Shown: positions 1 through 8,054 of the stretch, in pieces
Numbering within the stretch: the first letter of the stretch is position 1
Layout: the number at the start of each line of letters is the position of its first letter
Origin: JAPLDB01 sp038206355
GTDB lineage: Bacteria > Bacteroidota > Bacteroidia > AKYH767-A > 2013-40CM-41-45
Direction: 5' to 3'
Length of the DNA stretch: 64,000 nt
NCBI GenBank assembly: GCA_038206355.1
Contig: JBBRAY010000008.1
Span: 1-64,000, forward strand
Notes under the pieces: generated by a model
What the model saw: only the letters and a program-made list of their open reading frames with translations
Told to the model about the DNA's origin: nothing
Database searches by the model: none
Made by a program: the position numbers and the translations under genes

Positions 1-897
1 CGATTTCAGTCGTGCAATGAGTTCCTTGTCGTACATGTTGTTGAGGAATTCAAGATCGGCCATGTCGTTATCAAGTGCATACTGAATGAGGTACTTCAAC
101 ATTTCCTCGGCCAGGTCCATGTTGTCGTTGATGTCATAAAAAGCCATCTCCGGCTCTATCATCCAGAATTCTGCAAGGTGACGCGGCGTATTAGAATTCT
201 CTGCACGGAAAGTAGGACCAAATGTATAAACCAGTCCCAGCGCCATCGCTGCCAGTTCGCCTTCCAGCTGACCGCTAACGGTGAGGTTGGTTTCTTTTTC
301 AAAAAAATCTTCTTTGTAGTTGACGCTGCCATCAGGATTCTTCGGCGGATTTTTCAAGTCGAGCGTTGTGACATGAAACATTTCACCGGCACCTTCAGCA
401 TCGCTTCCTGTAATGATGGGCGTGTGCACATAAAAAAATCCTTTGTCGTTGAAAAACTTATGGATCGCAAAAGCCATGTGATGTCTCAGGCGAAACACCG
501 CTCCGAAAGTATTTGTGCGCGGACGCAGGTGGGCGATCTCGCGGAGAAATTCCATCGTATGACCTTTCTTCTGCAGTGGAAATGTCTCAGCATCTGCCGG
601 ACCATAAACCTCAATTTCCTTCGCCTGTATTTCTACGCTCTGTCCCTGGCCCTGTGATTTTACCAGTGTTCCCTTCACGCAAAGACATGCTCCTGTTGTG
701 ATTTCCTTCATCAGCTCTTCCGGAAATTTTGCAACCTCGGCTACCACCTGAATGTTGTGGATGATGCTTCCGTCATTGATTGCGATGAATGCCACATTTT
801 TATTCCCGCGTTTTGTGCGTACCCATCCTTTAACGGTAACATCTCTATCGACATCGGTGGATGAAAGGAGTTCGGTTATTTTAGTGTGTGATAACAT
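1..897 (-). CDS. asnS: Asparaginyl-tRNA synthetase, N-terminal part (cut by window edge)
   Basis: Charges tRNA(Asn) with asparagine at the expense of ATP in the cytoplasm. The frame opens at an ATG at 897 and runs 299 codons off the left edge, so the C-terminal third of this usually 460-480 residue class II enzyme is missing. Residues about 1-115 form the OB-fold anticodon-binding domain (GWVRTKRGNKNVAF). The class II core follows, with the AsnRS-type motif 2 stretch FRAENSNTPRHLAEFW. The latter separates AsnRS from AspRS. No Shine-Dalgarno sequence is visible. The upstream 230 bases hold no gene. Family assignment is very secure; only the C-terminus is unseen. Confidence 0.96.
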   Translation of the reverse strand, partial: MLSHTKITELLSSTDVDRDVTVKGWVRTKRGNKNVAFIAINDGSIIHNIQVVAEVAKFPEELMKEITTGACLCVKGTLVKSQGQGQSVEIQAKEIEVYGPADAETFPLQKKGHTMEFLREIAHLRPRTNTFGAVFRLRHHMAFAIHKFFNDKGFFYVHTPIITGSDAEGAGEMFHVTTLDLKNPPKNPDGSVNYKEDFFEKETNLTVSGQLEGELAAMALGLVYTFGPTFRAENSNTPRHLAEFWMIEPEMAFYDINDNMDLAEEMLKYLIQYALDNDMADLEFLNNMYDKELIARLKS

Positions 898-1112
898 GGA
901 GGGGTTGATTTGTTGAGTGGATGTTTTCCTGCCGACTTAGCATCTCTAAATATTTGAAGATTAAAAAATGGTCAGGGTTGATTGGTTGATAAGTTAATAG
1001 GTTGACGGGGGCTCAAAAAAATTTATTACACAATTCGTACTTCGTCCTGCTATCAGGATTCGCATCTGATTCCTACTTTGTAATCACTACATTCTTCATT
1101 ATTACTTTGCTC

Positions 1113-1154
1113 ATAAAAAAAGAAAATCCTGCCGATCCATTATGACGGGCAGGA
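1113..1154 (-). terminator. Intrinsic terminator of the 56-aa membrane protein gene
   Basis: TCCTGCC (1127-1133) pairs perfectly with GGCAGGA (1148-1154) across a 14-base loop. On the minus strand the stem is followed by an almost pure T tract (complement of 1113-1126). It lies 24 bases past the stop codon at 1178. Confidence 0.7.
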
Positions 1155-1177
1155 CTTCAATATTATTTATCATTTAT

Positions 1178-1348
1178 TCAGTCGAATTTTTCCACGTCTT
1201 TATGCTTCATCATATAACTCAGCCAGATGAAGAAAGCCACGAATCCGATCACGATCAGGAGCTTATTCCACCATGGCGACATAGCATTCATTATTCCGAA
1301 TATAAACTGAAAGAAATGGGCGATAGCATTCCAAAAACTTGTCCACAT
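1178..1348 (-). CDS. Small single-helix membrane protein, 56 aa (DUF6341-like)
   Basis: A 56-residue ORF starting at ATG 1348 and stopping with TGA at 1178. It is rich in Trp and Phe at the N-terminus (MWTSFWNAIAHFF), has one strong membrane helix at about residues 29-46, and ends in a charged tail (KHKDVEKFD). A terminator lies just downstream. From memory, small proteins of this shape (DUF6341) sit beside DUF6427 membrane proteins in Bacteroidota, and the divergent neighbour here looks like a DUF6427 protein; that synteny is the main support. Function is unknown. A longer plus-strand ORF across the same bases has no recognisable content and is judged spurious. Confidence 0.65.
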   Translation of the reverse strand: MWTSFWNAIAHFFQFIFGIMNAMSPWWNKLLIVIGFVAFFIWLSYMMKHKDVEKFD

Positions 1349-1701
1349 AATTATCTTTTTTTTGTTGGCGCAAAAATAGAAAAATCCTCAAACGGTAAAA
1401 CTATTTTTCAGGGTTTTCCTCACACATTGATACAGCAATCAGGCCTGCAGGGTTACTCTATAGCGTTGAAAACAAGCATTCTCTGAAAAAGCCGGAATTC
1501 TGAAACACGGCTCTCTCTTTCCACTCCTCATTTTATGGGGAATGTTCCCCTTACACATTGGTAGCAATCAGGTCATTAAAAGGGCAATCAAATGGTTTTT
1601 TAATTTCAGGGTAACCTGAAACCGATCTGTTTACATCTCGCAACAGTAGATTTTTCATTTCAGTTTGATTATTGAAAAAAATCCTGTTGGTTTGTCAACT
1701 G

Positions 1702-2667
1702 ATGATCCGCTACTTTAAAACCATTCAGCCGGCAGCACTTTTTACAATACCGGTCTTATGCCTTATCCTCTGGCTTCCCGGTTTTTTAAACGTCCGTGAT
1801 TCAATTGCCCCTTTCCATAGCCTACTACTGAACCCTGTAGCATCGTACCCGTCATTCTTACAAATATTAATATCTGTTATCCTCGTTTCCGCAGGCGCCA
1901 TTTACCTTAATCATGTAAGCGTTAAACATGAGATCATTTACCGGCATTCCTATCTGCCCGCTATGTTTTATGTAGTGCTAATGAGTTTTCACAAAGACGC
2001 CATTCAGTTTCACCCCTTGCTCGTTTCAAACCTGGTGCTTATCAGGGCCCTCGACAAAACATTTTCCCTTTTCAAAAATGACAATCCTGTTTCGTACATT
2101 TTCGACAGCAGCTTTCTCGTAGCTATCGCTACACTGATTTATTTCCCCTCGTTCATCCTGTTCTTCCTGATGCTGTATGCGATTTACAGTCTGCGCTCAT
2201 TCAGTTTCCGTGAACTGATGATTTCAATAACGGGCTTCCTCCTCCCCTTTTTCTTTCTTGCTGTGTATGGCTTCTGGACTGATACGCTTTCTTCTTCCGG
2301 ACATAATTTTTTAGCACGCTTTTCGATTCATAAAATCACCGATGGATTGGCGGCCACAAAAGAGTTGATGGGATTCGCCTTGTTTCTTGCATTCCTGATA
2401 TTTATTTCGCTGGTGAGATTGCGCAGTAATTTTTACCGCAATGCCATCAAAGCCAGGAGTACGCAGGAAATACTGGTCCTGTTTTTCATTCTATCACTGG
2501 CGGGATTCTTTTTCCTTCCTTCAGTTGCATTCTATCACTTCACGCAACTGGCCATACCGTTTTCTGTAATTCTGGCCTACTACTTTATTTCAGCCGTAAA
2601 AAAATTGTGGATGTATGAACTCGCCCTCTGGATATTATTTGGATTTATTGCTGCGAGCTATTTCTAA
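1702..2667 (+). CDS. Polytopic inner-membrane protein, DUF6427-like
   Basis: A 321-residue, very hydrophobic protein with roughly 8-9 membrane helices, starting MIRYFKTIQPAALF. The frame could begin 30 bases earlier at a TTG (1672), but the ATG at 1702 gives the N-terminus typical of this family: a short amphipathic start running directly into helix 1. No catalytic motif is visible. Placement beside the small DUF6341-like gene matches a recurring Bacteroidota neighbourhood as I recall it. Function is unknown; no domain was confirmed by search. Confidence 0.75.
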   Translation: MIRYFKTIQPAALFTIPVLCLILWLPGFLNVRDSIAPFHSLLLNPVASYPSFLQILISVILVSAGAIYLNHVSVKHEIIYRHSYLPAMFYVVLMSFHKDAIQFHPLLVSNLVLIRALDKTFSLFKNDNPVSYIFDSSFLVAIATLIYFPSFILFFLMLYAIYSLRSFSFRELMISITGFLLPFFFLAVYGFWTDTLSSSGHNFLARFSIHKITDGLAATKELMGFALFLAFLIFISLVRLRSNFYRNAIKARSTQEILVLFFILSLAGFFFLPSVAFYHFTQLAIPFSVILAYYFISAVKKLWMYELALWILFGFIAASYF

Positions 2668-2822
2668 TCTGGTATCGGCTTTAATATTTATGTGAAACTT
2701 TGTGACTTAGTGTCTTCGTGGCATCATTTAAGTCATTGCCTCTAAGGCACAAAGGCACGAAAAAAGTCAAATCATAAATTGAAATTTATGGCCGCTGCTA
2801 AAACTGAGGCACTGTTTATCTT

Positions 2823-3257
2823 TTAAAACTTTCGCTTCTTCAGCCAGTACTCTTCTGCAATTCTCATTTCCTTTTCCTTTCTCACACTTTTATCATCATA
2901 TCCCATAATATGCAGCGCTCCGTGAATCATCACACGATGCAATTCATCCCTGAAAGCACTTTTGAATTTTTTCGCATTGGCCAAAACGCTGTGGTACGAA
3001 ATAAAAATATCAGCTTCCACTCTTCCCTTCTCCGTTGAATTGTCAAAAGTGATGATGTCGGTGAAATAGTTGTGATTGAGAAACTGCTTATTCATCTTCA
3101 GCAAATATATATCGCTGCAGAAAATGTAGTTGATCTCCTGAACAGTAATTTTCTTTTCCCTGAACGCTCCAAGCACCCACGACTTCAGCAACTCCTGATT
3201 GTTCAGCCGAAAAGAAACATCTTCTTTAAAAAAATGGATGGCTAATATTTTTTTCAA
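2823..3257 (-). CDS. ybeY: Endoribonuclease YbeY (16S rRNA maturation)
   Basis: Single-strand-specific metallo-endoribonuclease acting in 16S rRNA 3'-end maturation and ribosome quality control. At 144 residues it has normal family length. The metal site HGxLHxxGYDD is present (His112, His116), with Asp121/Asp122 where Proteobacteria have DH; Bacteroidota commonly deviate at this third ligand. The conserved middle strand FTDIITFD is at about residues 65-72. ATG at 3257. The gene lies at the edge of the cassette-like island and appears to be the ancestral flank. Confidence 0.93.
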   Translation of the reverse strand: MKKILAIHFFKEDVSFRLNNQELLKSWVLGAFREKKITVQEINYIFCSDIYLLKMNKQFLNHNYFTDIITFDNSTEKGRVEADIFISYHSVLANAKKFKSAFRDELHRVMIHGALHIMGYDDKSVRKEKEMRIAEEYWLKKRKF

Positions 3258-3440
3258 GGATGTAAATATAGTTGATGGAGAAATACGGCATTAAGTATTT
3301 TTCTTCTCAGAGACATAGAAGTGAAATTCAGGTTCACCCACTTCCTCATTTTCAAATACCGCAACAAGAATAAGCGAAATTAATCTGTTGTGGTCGGACG
3401 CCGATGGTCACGGTTCCTATTTGTTAATTTTAATACGCTT

Positions 3441-3899
3441 CTAAATCTCCAATCGCATCTCTAATAAATTTGGCTTAAAGCCCGCTTTTAAATATGCGTT
3501 TTTAGCTATGGTATTTTCATCATAAACTTCCAATCGAACTTCAGATAAATTTTGACTTTTCGCCCAATCAATAAGGCCCGTTAATATTTTTTGATTGATG
3601 CCTTGTCCGCGAAATGCAGGTTTTACATACATAAAGCCCAAATATGCATAGTCCGTAAACTTCTGATATGGTTCTGCAGATAAAATTTTTGCGTAACCGG
3701 AACCAACAATTTCATTATCAACTACAGCTATCAATACTTCTGCACTCCCGGATCTGATAAGTCCGGTCAAATCGTAATAATGAATTTCACCTTTCTTTAA
3801 AGTATTGTCAAAGGGCCTTTCAGTTTCTATTATTCCCCCTTCAAAACTTAGTAATATTTCGATTTCGCCTTCTGCTGCTTTGCGTATTTCTACAATCAC
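3441..3899 (-). CDS. GNAT family N-acetyltransferase (island gene)
   Basis: Acetyl-CoA-dependent N-acetyltransferase, 152 residues from a GTG at 3899. The acetyl-CoA loop of motif A is visible in YVKPAFRGQGINQKIL, followed by the motif B region EVYDENTIAKNAYLKAGF. The frame is open up to an ATG at 4028, but the extra 43 residues look unlike a GNAT start, while IVEIRKAAEGE is a typical first strand; the start remains uncertain. It is the last gene of the minus-strand island, directly after the DoxX gene. Substrate unknown. GNAT genes are frequent in mobile cassettes. Confidence 0.8.
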   Translation of the reverse strand: MIVEIRKAAEGEIEILLSFEGGIIETERPFDNTLKKGEIHYYDLTGLIRSGSAEVLIAVVDNEIVGSGYAKILSAEPYQKFTDYAYLGFMYVKPAFRGQGINQKILTGLIDWAKSQNLSEVRLEVYDENTIAKNAYLKAGFKPNLLEMRLEI

Positions 3900-4030
3900 T
3901 TTGATTAATATTTTGATAATATTTCTATATTTTAAACTATAAGTGGCAGTGTATATCATTACAGCTACTGCCTCCACTGGCGCAACAGATGAATAGAGCA
4001 ATTGTCTGTCCCAATTTCGCCAATACAAAG

Positions 4031-4423
4031 TTAGTGACTCTTTTCTACTGATAATTCCCGGAAAATTATAGCAAGTAATACAAAAATCAACAGGAAATTA
4101 AATTCAATTCCATTTCTACCTCCACCAACTACAAACCACCCTTCTTTAAAATGAACCAGGATTATTCCCATTATCAATATAAAAATATTGATGATACAAG
4201 CCGGTATTACGTACTTGTCTGTTATCAGACTGATTACACAAAACACATGAGCCAGTTTTATTGCCCATGCAAGCGGTACGCCTACCGGTGAAAACCCGAT
4301 TTCATTCAGAAAGAGATTTCCGAAATCATTGATTCCATTATTAAACATTCCTGCAATACTGTGGACGAGTAAAATAACGATGACAGGAAATCGAAGAAAA
4401 TTATCAGCGTTGAATATTCGCAT
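4031..4423 (-). CDS. DoxX-like membrane protein
   Basis: A 130-residue protein with four membrane helices and a C-terminal GWFVVGGGRNGIEFNF block before the last helix, as in DoxX/DoxD-like subunits. Known members associate with quinone-linked or thiosulfate-oxidising oxidoreductases or detoxification systems; the role here is not deducible. ATG at 4423. It sits between attC-like element E1 (upstream in its own direction) and the GNAT gene, 131 bases apart from the chosen GTG of the latter with no clear attC between. Confidence 0.75.
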   Translation of the reverse strand: MRIFNADNFLRFPVIVILLVHSIAGMFNNGINDFGNLFLNEIGFSPVGVPLAWAIKLAHVFCVISLITDKYVIPACIINIFILIMGIILVHFKEGWFVVGGGRNGIEFNFLLIFVLLAIIFRELSVEKSH

Positions 4424-4482
4424 TAAAAAAATGTTTGTACCAATGAGTAGAAAGTTGAGGCTATGTGAATTTGTTTTCGAAA

Positions 4483-4580
4483 GTTAACGGGAAGGCAGAT
4501 TTTTCGGTATGCTGAACATTTGGGGTTTATTTGAAGAGTGCTGCTGAAAGATTTCAGAATTGCAAATGTGCTGTTGTGCG
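4483..4580. repeat. attC-like imperfect palindrome E1
   Basis: About 98 bases bounded by TTAAC (4484-4488) and GTTGTGC (4573-4579), the arrangement of integron attC boxes (consensus RYYYAAC ... GTTRRRY). Inner arms pair imperfectly: GCAGATTT (4495-4502) against AAATGTGC (4564-4571). The right end, CTGTTGTGCGGCC, closely matches that of E2 (CTGTTATGCGGTC). It lies just 3' of the EF-Tu-like fragment and 5' of DoxX on the minus strand, where a cassette attC is expected. Recognised by eye only. Confidence 0.5.
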
Positions 4581-4633
4581 GCCGGTTCACTTCCCTCAGC
4601 CAAGTCGTGTCGGTCAATGTCCACTGTCATTTA

Positions 4634-4876
4634 TTAGTTATTACGCTTTTCTAAAATGTCGTTTAGGATAGTCAAAATTTTTCCTGTCCCGATTACTGCT
4701 GCTCCTTCTCTAAACTCATACACCATTCCTTCGGTCAATTGGTTTTCATAAAATTGCGGTGAGAGTATTCTGTTTTCTGCTTTTACTGTGTCCCCCGGAT
4801 AAACGATGTCTTTGTCTATAAAAAAGTTGTGATTAGTCTGTTCATTTCTTGTCGTCAGTTGATGTTTGCACGGTCG
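4634..4876 (-). pseudogene. EF-Tu domain-III-like protein, N-terminally truncated fragment
   Basis: Reading the minus strand, an open frame ending with TAA at 4634-4636 encodes about 62 recognisable C-terminal residues, including DKDIVYPGDTVKAE and EGMVYEFREGAAVIGTGKI. This is the last beta-barrel domain of EF-Tu as found in small standalone EF-Tu-like proteins of roughly 110 residues. The frame is closed upstream by a TGA at 4877-4879, and no ATG, GTG or TTG lies before the domain. About 45 N-terminal residues that the family normally has are absent; the attC-like element E2 begins where they should be. I read it as a truncated cassette gene. Confidence 0.65.
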
Positions 4877-4882
4877 TCAAAT

Positions 4883-5040
4883 TATAACGGTTGGCAGATT
4901 TGCGATGGGCGGGTTTTTCAGCACGGATGTTCATTCGGAGAACTGAACTTTCGGCTACCACAAATGTGTCTGCGAAGCACGAAACCCCGCCTTTTGGGAC
5001 CTTGGCGAACTGCTTTACATAGGAGGTGCTGTTATGCGGT
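4883..5040. repeat. attC-like imperfect palindrome E2
   Basis: About 158 bases bounded by ATAAC (4884-4888) and GTTAT (5031-5035), which pair. The inner stem GGCGGGTTT (4908-4916) pairs with AAACCCCGCC (4982-4991) leaving one unpaired base, as the extrahelical bases of attC sites do. The left arm AACGGTTGGC matches that of E3, and the right arm CTGTTATGCGG matches E1. Open frames across it in both directions are artefacts of the palindrome. Confidence 0.55.
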
Positions 5041-5070
5041 CGTGCTGTATTAAACATTTGGTCTGTTTTT

Positions 5071-5781
5071 TTAGATTGTCGTCACTAACCATTTTGCAAA
5101 ATTTTGCCATAAAATTGTATTTGGAAAGAACATGATTAACACATTCGGAATTAACCAAATTATAAATGAATAAGTATATGGATTTATTTGAAATGTTTTC
5201 TTCTTTATTTTGTCATATACTATTAAAGAAATAAATGTCAAAAGTTGTATGAGGAAAAGTATTTGAATTGCCATAAAAACATCCATACTTAGCCAAGTCA
5301 TGAAAATTCTTGCCAATCCTGGTCCACCGATAATTACTCCAGTTGCAATCATATACCGCATATGTTTCGGTGTTTCCTTCTTGTTCATTATTGCAAGCAA
5401 ATACAGAATCACAAATGGTATTGCATCTGTAGCTGGTGCAAAAACAAATGCCAATACAAAAGACTCAGACTGACCTTCACTGATGAAGCGAAGATATTGG
5501 TTATGATATGCAAGCAGCATTGAAAAAAATGCAATTGGCACGAGGAAATAACTGAGCTTGCCTATTGCTTTATGAATTCTGATTTTATTATTTACAATTA
5601 ATATAGGTTGAACTATTAAAAGGGTAAGCCAAGTTGTCAATATAACTGCATGAAAATGATGAATAAATTTTAGTCCGGGGAAGTCTGGCGCCAGTGAAAA
5701 ATATTTTTTATAAAAGCCAACAAACGTTAAAACAACTATTGTCCCGAAAAAAAAAGCTAAGTTTTTATATCCTTTTTCCAT
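5071..5781 (-). CDS. Polytopic membrane protein of unknown function (island gene)
   Basis: A 236-residue protein with about seven membrane helices. Conserved-looking features are FIHHFHAVILTTWLTLL (His pair at the start of helix 2), RIHKAIGKLSY, and HMRYMIATG in the central loop. The histidines near membrane faces recall cytochrome b561/DUF2306-like haem or quinone proteins, but I do not recognise the family with confidence. ATG at 5781. It lies between attC-like elements E3 and E2, so it would form one cassette of the array with E2 as its attC. Confidence 0.7.
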   Translation of the reverse strand: MEKGYKNLAFFFGTIVVLTFVGFYKKYFSLAPDFPGLKFIHHFHAVILTTWLTLLIVQPILIVNNKIRIHKAIGKLSYFLVPIAFFSMLLAYHNQYLRFISEGQSESFVLAFVFAPATDAIPFVILYLLAIMNKKETPKHMRYMIATGVIIGGPGLARIFMTWLSMDVFMAIQILFLIQLLTFISLIVYDKIKKKTFQINPYTYSFIIWLIPNVLIMFFPNTILWQNFAKWLVTTI

Positions 5782-5840
5782 TGTCTATATTTTTTAGTAA
5801 TTGAATTTCATTTTTTGCGTAGTTGTCTTTAAAGCATGCC

Positions 5841-5971
5841 GCACAACGGTTGGCGCTTGGCGAAGAAGCGGATTTCGAAGCACTAAACTGTCTGCCGGCA
5901 ATGAACTTGATACGAAGCAGAAAACTTCACTTAAGCACTGAACCCGCTTTTTTGCCAAACGCCTGTTGGCA
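5841..5971. repeat. attC-like imperfect palindrome E3
   Basis: The best-formed of the three elements. The boundaries are GCACAAC (5841-5847) and GTTGGCA (5965-5971). The left arm GGCGCTTGGCGAAGAAGCGG (5852-5871) pairs with the right arm around 5937-5963 (reverse complement GGCGTTTGGCAAAAAAGCGG), with only three mismatches in 20 positions. The spacer between the arms is variable, as in attC. On the minus strand it lies just 3' of the OXA gene, so it would be the attC of the beta-lactamase cassette. Confidence 0.6.
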
Positions 5972-5981
5972 GCTGCAATTC

Positions 5982-6788
5982 TCATTTTGCCGTCAGTTTT
6001 AGGTTGTCCAAAATTTGATATGTAATTTCTATCCTTGCTCTGGCAAAGTCAGCATTGTTAATGCCTGAGGACTGAATACAATTTGCAAAATAGTAAACGT
6101 TTTTATTTTTTTCTATGTAGCCAACGTACCAACCAACAATTCTTTTTTCTTCGTCAGAGAAACCAGCCTTTGCTCTTACTATATAATCTAAAGTGTCTTT
6201 AGCAATCATTATTTTTTTTACAATAGATACTGTTCGTTCTGAAAATGGTAATTTGTTTTCGTGCAGTCTTTTTAGAAAATCAATTTGTTGTTCAGGTGTT
6301 ATACGAAGTCCACCCTTTAACCAAAAAAGGTCTACGCCACCAGAAGTGTCGGCATTTCCGTAGTTAACTTTGTCAAGCCAAAATTTCATTTGTTCGCCAC
6401 CAACTCGTCTTGCAAGTTCGCGGTAATACCAAACTGTCGAATTTTTAAAAGCCGTTTTTAAGTCGTGGTCTAGATTCCATTTAGGATTTTGTCGAACTAC
6501 GCTGTCCCAAGGAATTACGAAATTTTCGTCTTTAATAACACCTGTTTCAATTCCGATTAAAGAATTACAAATTTTGAATGTCGAGGCTGGTGAAAATTGC
6601 TCTTTATATTGCTGTTGATTGTAAAAAATAAATTTGTCGTTGCTTTGGTCGTAAAGTACAAATGACCCTTCAACTTTGAATTTGTCGTAAAATGTTTTGA
6701 AGTCGTCTCGAGTTTCGGTCGACTGTTTTTGTCTACAAGCTGTCAACCCGAAAACTATTGAAAGTAAAAATATTGTCGTTTGTTTCAT
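5982..6788 (-). CDS. Class D (OXA-type) beta-lactamase, lipoprotein form
   Basis: Serine hydrolase that opens the beta-lactam ring in the periplasm. From the ATG at 6788 (268 aa; an ATG three codons earlier at 6797 is possible), class D motifs fall at near-canonical positions: STFK with Ser69/Lys72, SxV at 117-119, YGN at 143-145, and KAG at 207-209 in place of the usual KTG/KSG. The tip Trp is in DLFWLKGG. An N-terminal signal ending LTAC predicts a lipid-anchored protein. It is flanked on its 3' side by attC-like E3, consistent with a gene cassette. The spectrum cannot be predicted from sequence alone; the Ala in KAG is unusual. Confidence 0.93.
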   Translation of the reverse strand: MKQTTIFLLSIVFGLTACRQKQSTETRDDFKTFYDKFKVEGSFVLYDQSNDKFIFYNQQQYKEQFSPASTFKICNSLIGIETGVIKDENFVIPWDSVVRQNPKWNLDHDLKTAFKNSTVWYYRELARRVGGEQMKFWLDKVNYGNADTSGGVDLFWLKGGLRITPEQQIDFLKRLHENKLPFSERTVSIVKKIMIAKDTLDYIVRAKAGFSDEEKRIVGWYVGYIEKNKNVYYFANCIQSSGINNADFARARIEITYQILDNLKLTAK

Positions 6789-7019
6789 TGTCGTCATATT
6801 GTTGCAGGTAACTTGTTTATATAGGACGTATTCTCCTCCTCTCCCCCCATCCCTATCTGTAACGAATATACGCTCATCTTTTTATTCTTTCCAAATAACC
6901 ACTAAATAATCTCCGCTCTCTCTGCATTATTTTGACCGGTAATCTAACCTATCACTAAAACCCACCCGAAGATTTAATCACATCCACACCCAATTTCTTT
7001 TCCTCCCTATCTTCGCGCC

Positions 7020-8054
7020 ATGATCAATTCCGACAAAAAGAAAGTAGTTCTATGGTTGTTGTCCGGTTGCTTTCTTATTTTTTTGATGGTGGTTATCGGT
7101 GGCATTACCCGACTCACCGGCAGCGGACTATCTATCACCGAATGGAATGTGGTGATGGGCGCCGTTCCTCCGCTTAATGAAATGCAGTGGCTGGATGCAT
7201 TTGATAAGTACAAACAGATACCGCAGTACCAAAAGCTGAATTATGATTTTGAACTCAGTGACTTCAAACAGATCTTTTTCTGGGAATACCTGCACCGCTT
7301 AACAGGAAGAATGATAGGAATGGTTTTTCTTCTCCCCTTTCTTTATTTTTTATGGAAGAAAAAACTGAATAATGAATGGATTAAAAAATCTCTTTTCCTT
7401 TTTGCCCTCGGCGGATTGCAGGGCTTCCTCGGATGGTATATGGTAAAAAGCGGATTGACAGAACGTACCAGCGTTAGTCATTACCGGCTGGCCATACACC
7501 TTATCGCTGCATTCATCACATTCGGTTTTACATTCTGGTATGCGTTGCAACTGATGTTTGACAAAAAAGAAATTGTCGCCGACAAAAAAATTACTTCGCT
7601 CCTTCGCGTCATTCTTGGCATCGTAATCCTTCAGTTGATTTATGGCGCCTTCACTGCAGGCCTGCATGCGGGAAGGGTTGCCAATACTTTCCCGAAAATG
7701 GATGGCGAATGGATTCCGTCCGGCATCAGTGCAATAAGTCCCGGCTACATGAATCTTTTTGAAAATCCGCTTACCGTGCAGTTCATACACCGGATGCTGG
7801 CCTACACCATTGTAATCCTGATTTTTAGTTTGTGGTGGATGACAAGAAAAATAAATCTTTCGCGGAATCAGAAAAGAGCAGTTGTAATTTGTCTGGGCGC
7901 CGTTTCCATTCAGTTTCTGCTCGGCGTATTTACACTCTTATACCACGCACCCATAACACTTGCTGCACTGCATCAGATCGGAGGATTTTTTCTGTTCTCT
8001 TCAGTAATTGCTTCTCTGTTTTTTTTCTCAAAGACGAAACTGGTAACCAATTGA
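7020..8054 (+). CDS. ctaA: Heme A synthase (COX15/CtaA family)
   Basis: Converts haem O to haem A by oxidising the C8 methyl group, for cytochrome aa3 oxidase assembly in the inner membrane. 344 residues with eight predicted helices. Diagnostic stretches are GGITRLTGSGLSITEW (helix 1 exit), FFWEYLHRLTGR with the haem-ligand His, HYRLAIHL, FIHRMLAYT and LAALHQIGG, giving the four conserved His positions. The eukaryotic/alphaproteobacterial-type (long) form is suggested by the GAVPPLN loop. ATG at 7020. Its last 27 bases overlap the convergent downstream gene in antisense. Confidence 0.95.
   Translation: MINSDKKKVVLWLLSGCFLIFLMVVIGGITRLTGSGLSITEWNVVMGAVPPLNEMQWLDAFDKYKQIPQYQKLNYDFELSDFKQIFFWEYLHRLTGRMIGMVFLLPFLYFLWKKKLNNEWIKKSLFLFALGGLQGFLGWYMVKSGLTERTSVSHYRLAIHLIAAFITFGFTFWYALQLMFDKKEIVADKKITSLLRVILGIVILQLIYGAFTAGLHAGRVANTFPKMDGEWIPSGISAISPGYMNLFENPLTVQFIHRMLAYTIVILIFSLWWMTRKINLSRNQKRAVVICLGAVSIQFLLGVFTLLYHAPITLAALHQIGGFFLFSSVIASLFFFSKTKLVTN

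Noticed and set aside
1142..1486. 114-codon plus-strand gene
   Set aside because: It begins inside a terminator hairpin and is antisense to the convincing 56-residue gene; composition is not protein-like.
3258..3440. A fourth attC-like element after the GNAT gene
   Set aside because: CTGTTGTGGTCGG near 3387-3399 resembles an E1/E2 right end, but no matching left arm was found at the expected distance.
4842..5057. Open frames of about 70 codons on both strands across 4829-5057
   Set aside because: They lie wholly within attC-like element E2; palindromic DNA keeps frames open on both strands and the products resemble no protein.
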